DNA from: Melanopsichium pennsylvanicum
Lineage: Eukaryota > Basidiomycota > Ustilaginomycetes > Ustilaginales
Direction of reading: 5' to 3'
Length of the DNA stretch: 64,000 nt
Assembly (NCBI GenBank): GCA_900208305.1
Contig: OAPG01000003.1
Coordinates: 496,001-560,000 of the forward strand
Shown here: piece by piece, positions 62,490 through 64,000 of the stretch
Layout of the letters: the number at the start of each line of letters is the position of its first letter
Numbering within the stretch: position 1 is the first letter of the stretch
Notes under the pieces: model-generated
Databases searched by the model: none
What the model was told of the DNA's origin: nothing
What the model saw: only the letters and a program-made list of their open reading frames with translations
Position numbers and translations under genes: made by a program

Positions 62490-64000
62490 ATGATGACAAA
62501 ACAAGACTGGAGCACAGGTCTGCTGTGCTTCCTCGTAGCTCTGACCCTCAACAATGCTACTAACGCAGCCGTTATCCCTCAAAAGGCGCCAACGAAATTG
62601 GTTCCGATCAACGCACTGACTCAGAGCTCGCCCACGCCTCTTCCCGTCGTATCCACCTATACGTTGTACTTCGGAAGCCAAGGCGCCACCGTAGCTGCTC
62701 CGGTTTTATCATCTCAAAGTGTCGCTCCCGTTGCTTCGAGCAACACTGGTTTCAAAAGCGCTATGTCTTCAAGCGCCACTCCTGCCCGATCCACTGCCAA
62801 GTGCTCTGTGAAGAAATCTTCCGCTATTAGCGTCTCTGCTTCGACCAATATTGCGTCAAAGTCCGTTACGAGCAATCAAACAAACACCATCTTCCCCACC
62901 GTTGCGCCCGCGATCCCTACTTTGAACACAAAGAACCAAAGACTGATGGTTTCAGCTGAAGCAGTGCTTCCTCACAGCTTCATGAACAAAGTCGACAGCT
63001 TGGTTGAAACGTATCAAGGGATTACAGGGCGGAAGGCGAGGCAGGTGGCGCTCGTCTTGGCCAATCAGACAAATGTCATTGCGAATACGTCTAAGGCTGA
63101 GTCGATTCTTTCGAACTTGGCCGAAGCTTATCCAAACAACAATGCGACTGCCCAAGGCGTGAGGGGAAATGGTATGCTTTTGGATTGGACCGCAGCAACA
63201 GTCCTCACTACTGCTGCTGCTAAAGACGTGGCTCAAGTTGACTCAAGTGCGAGGAGTAAGAGACTCACCAAGTTGCCTCAACAGCTCGTCATGGCTTCAG
63301 GCAGGTCCAACATCACCTTGTTGAGCAATACGCCTGATTATGGACCCGATCAAATTCGGCATGATCTTCACGTCATTCGTGCTTGGGGTGGTGATCTCAA
63401 TCAGCTGTCCACTCGTGCTCTGCTTGACGAAACGGTGGCAGCCGTCATGTCGGCCTCTTTGCGATACTTTCCCGAACTCTCTACAAAAGATGCAGCAAGG
63501 ATGATCATGGCCGACATTAAAGCCGAGTCAGATTTTGATCCGAATAACATTAGTGGAGGTCGTTTGGACTCGGGTTCGTCGTGGGGATTGATGCAAGTCT
63601 CACCTATCGGTTCTGGAGAGCTCAAACTTTTTCAACAACATGCAACGGTAAAACACAACACATACTCGTGGGATGAACAGTATAACGTTACCACCACCCC
63701 GAACTCATTTGGTTCAGGTCCATTACTCGATTGGAATACAGACAAAGTGCTAAATTTAAAATCTTTGACAAACGCAGACCTGATGCGACCCTGGGTCAAT
63801 ATTCATGTAGCAACCTGGATCCAGAGCAATTTAGCAAGGACGAGCAGTCAGGATCCATACACTTGGTCAGAGGTATATGAGAAAAGTAATAAGTTCAGGA
63901 ATGCGAACAACACCAACCACACAAAGGCGACCACGGCCGAGTGGCTGGCATTGAATCAAAGCTTGATAGGTGCAGGTTTGCCAAAAACATGCTTGACAGG
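62490..64000 (+). CDS. Secreted protein with lytic-transglycosylase (SLT/GH23)-like motif, 3' partial
   Basis: The frame is open from the ATG at 62490 to the window end (503 aa so far, no stop). The N-terminus is a signal peptide (LLCFLVALTLNNATNA). Residues about 30-150 are Ser/Thr/Ala-rich and probably disordered. A globular domain follows (FMNKVDSLVETYQG ... RKARQVALVLANQT). At about residues 341-372, ADIKAESDFDPNNI and then SSWGLMQVSP match the SLT signature: the catalytic Glu in an ES-x-[FY]-[DN]-P context, then GLMQ-x-x-P. Such domains cleave bacterial peptidoglycan or related chitin-like glycans. Members in fungi are secreted and could act in competition with bacteria or in host interaction; this is inference. 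Several N-glycosylation sites are present. Confidence 0.65.
   Translation, partial: MMTKQDWSTGLLCFLVALTLNNATNAAVIPQKAPTKLVPINALTQSSPTPLPVVSTYTLYFGSQGATVAAPVLSSQSVAPVASSNTGFKSAMSSSATPARSTAKCSVKKSSAISVSASTNIASKSVTSNQTNTIFPTVAPAIPTLNTKNQRLMVSAEAVLPHSFMNKVDSLVETYQGITGRKARQVALVLANQTNVIANTSKAESILSNLAEAYPNNNATAQGVRGNGMLLDWTAATVLTTAAAKDVAQVDSSARSKRLTKLPQQLVMASGRSNITLLSNTPDYGPDQIRHDLHVIRAWGGDLNQLSTRALLDETVAAVMSASLRYFPELSTKDAARMIMADIKAESDFDPNNISGGRLDSGSSWGLMQVSPIGSGELKLFQQHATVKHNTYSWDEQYNVTTTPNSFGSGPLLDWNTDKVLNLKSLTNADLMRPWVNIHVATWIQSNLARTSSQDPYTWSEVYEKSNKFRNANNTNHTKATTAEWLALNQSLIGAGLPKTCLT

Overview
The window looks like a chromosome arm segment from a smut fungus (Ustilaginomycotina, Ustilago/Sporisorium-like basidiomycete). 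The basis is inference from the whole picture: compact genes with no or few short introns (GTAAGT donors, CTRAY branch sites), fungal-specific families (Kre9/Knh1 domain, DUF3425 bZIP, Ofd1, Imp2, DPM2, secreted PhoD and phytase-like enzymes), GC-rich coding sequence, and many Ty3/gypsy-type LTR sequences. TE-rich smuts such as U. hordei or U. bromivora would fit, but the species cannot be proved from this sequence alone.

Layout. 1-12.8 kb is a nest of LTR retroelements. The 3' end of one element (1-2373) carries a four-exon gene on the strand opposite to the element. Then come a Ty3/gypsy chromovirus-like element with a rearranged pol (2374-about 7893), several copies of a 432-bp LTR (two solo copies in the window have perfect 5-bp target duplications), the 3' half of a Tudor-SN gene cut off at a TE boundary (9037-10526), a second, broken copy of the antisense-gene element (10586-11994), and an inverted and permuted LTR cluster (12058-12790). 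12.8-14.2 kb and 20.1-24.9 kb are gene-poor, visibly CpG-depleted repeat deserts, invaded by a younger CpG-rich solo LTR at 21858-22289. 14.2-20.1 kb holds two secreted phospho-hydrolase-type proteins and a PhzF-like protein.

From 24.9 kb to the right end the window is ordinary housekeeping euchromatin: epoxide hydrolase, a MetX-like alpha/beta hydrolase, a Kre9/Knh-domain GPI protein, a peroxisomal SCP2 protein, Ofd1/Tpa1 prolyl hydroxylase, a CHY zinc-finger protein, a lipocalin-like protein, carnitine acyltransferase, two large unknowns, an Lsb5-like VHS/GAT protein, a bZIP-DUF3425 factor, Imp2 protease, DPM2, a concentrative nucleoside transporter, a 3-ketoacyl-CoA thiolase, and a 3'-truncated secreted protein with a lytic-transglycosylase-like motif. 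Several of these needed splicing by eye: the antisense gene, Kre9-like, CHY, lipocalin-like, Lsb5, DPM2 and the CNT transporter.

Functional themes are loose rather than clustered. Thiolase, SCP2 (with a C-terminal AKL) and carnitine acyltransferase all belong to peroxisomal fatty-acid metabolism and acyl export. PhoD and phytase-like proteins suggest extracellular phosphate scavenging. Kre9-like and DPM2 relate to cell wall and GPI/glycosylation. The most unusual material is the antisense zinc-cluster-like gene inside an LTR element, the gypsy pol in which RNase H is split by integrase plus chromodomain, and the decapitated Tudor-SN gene.
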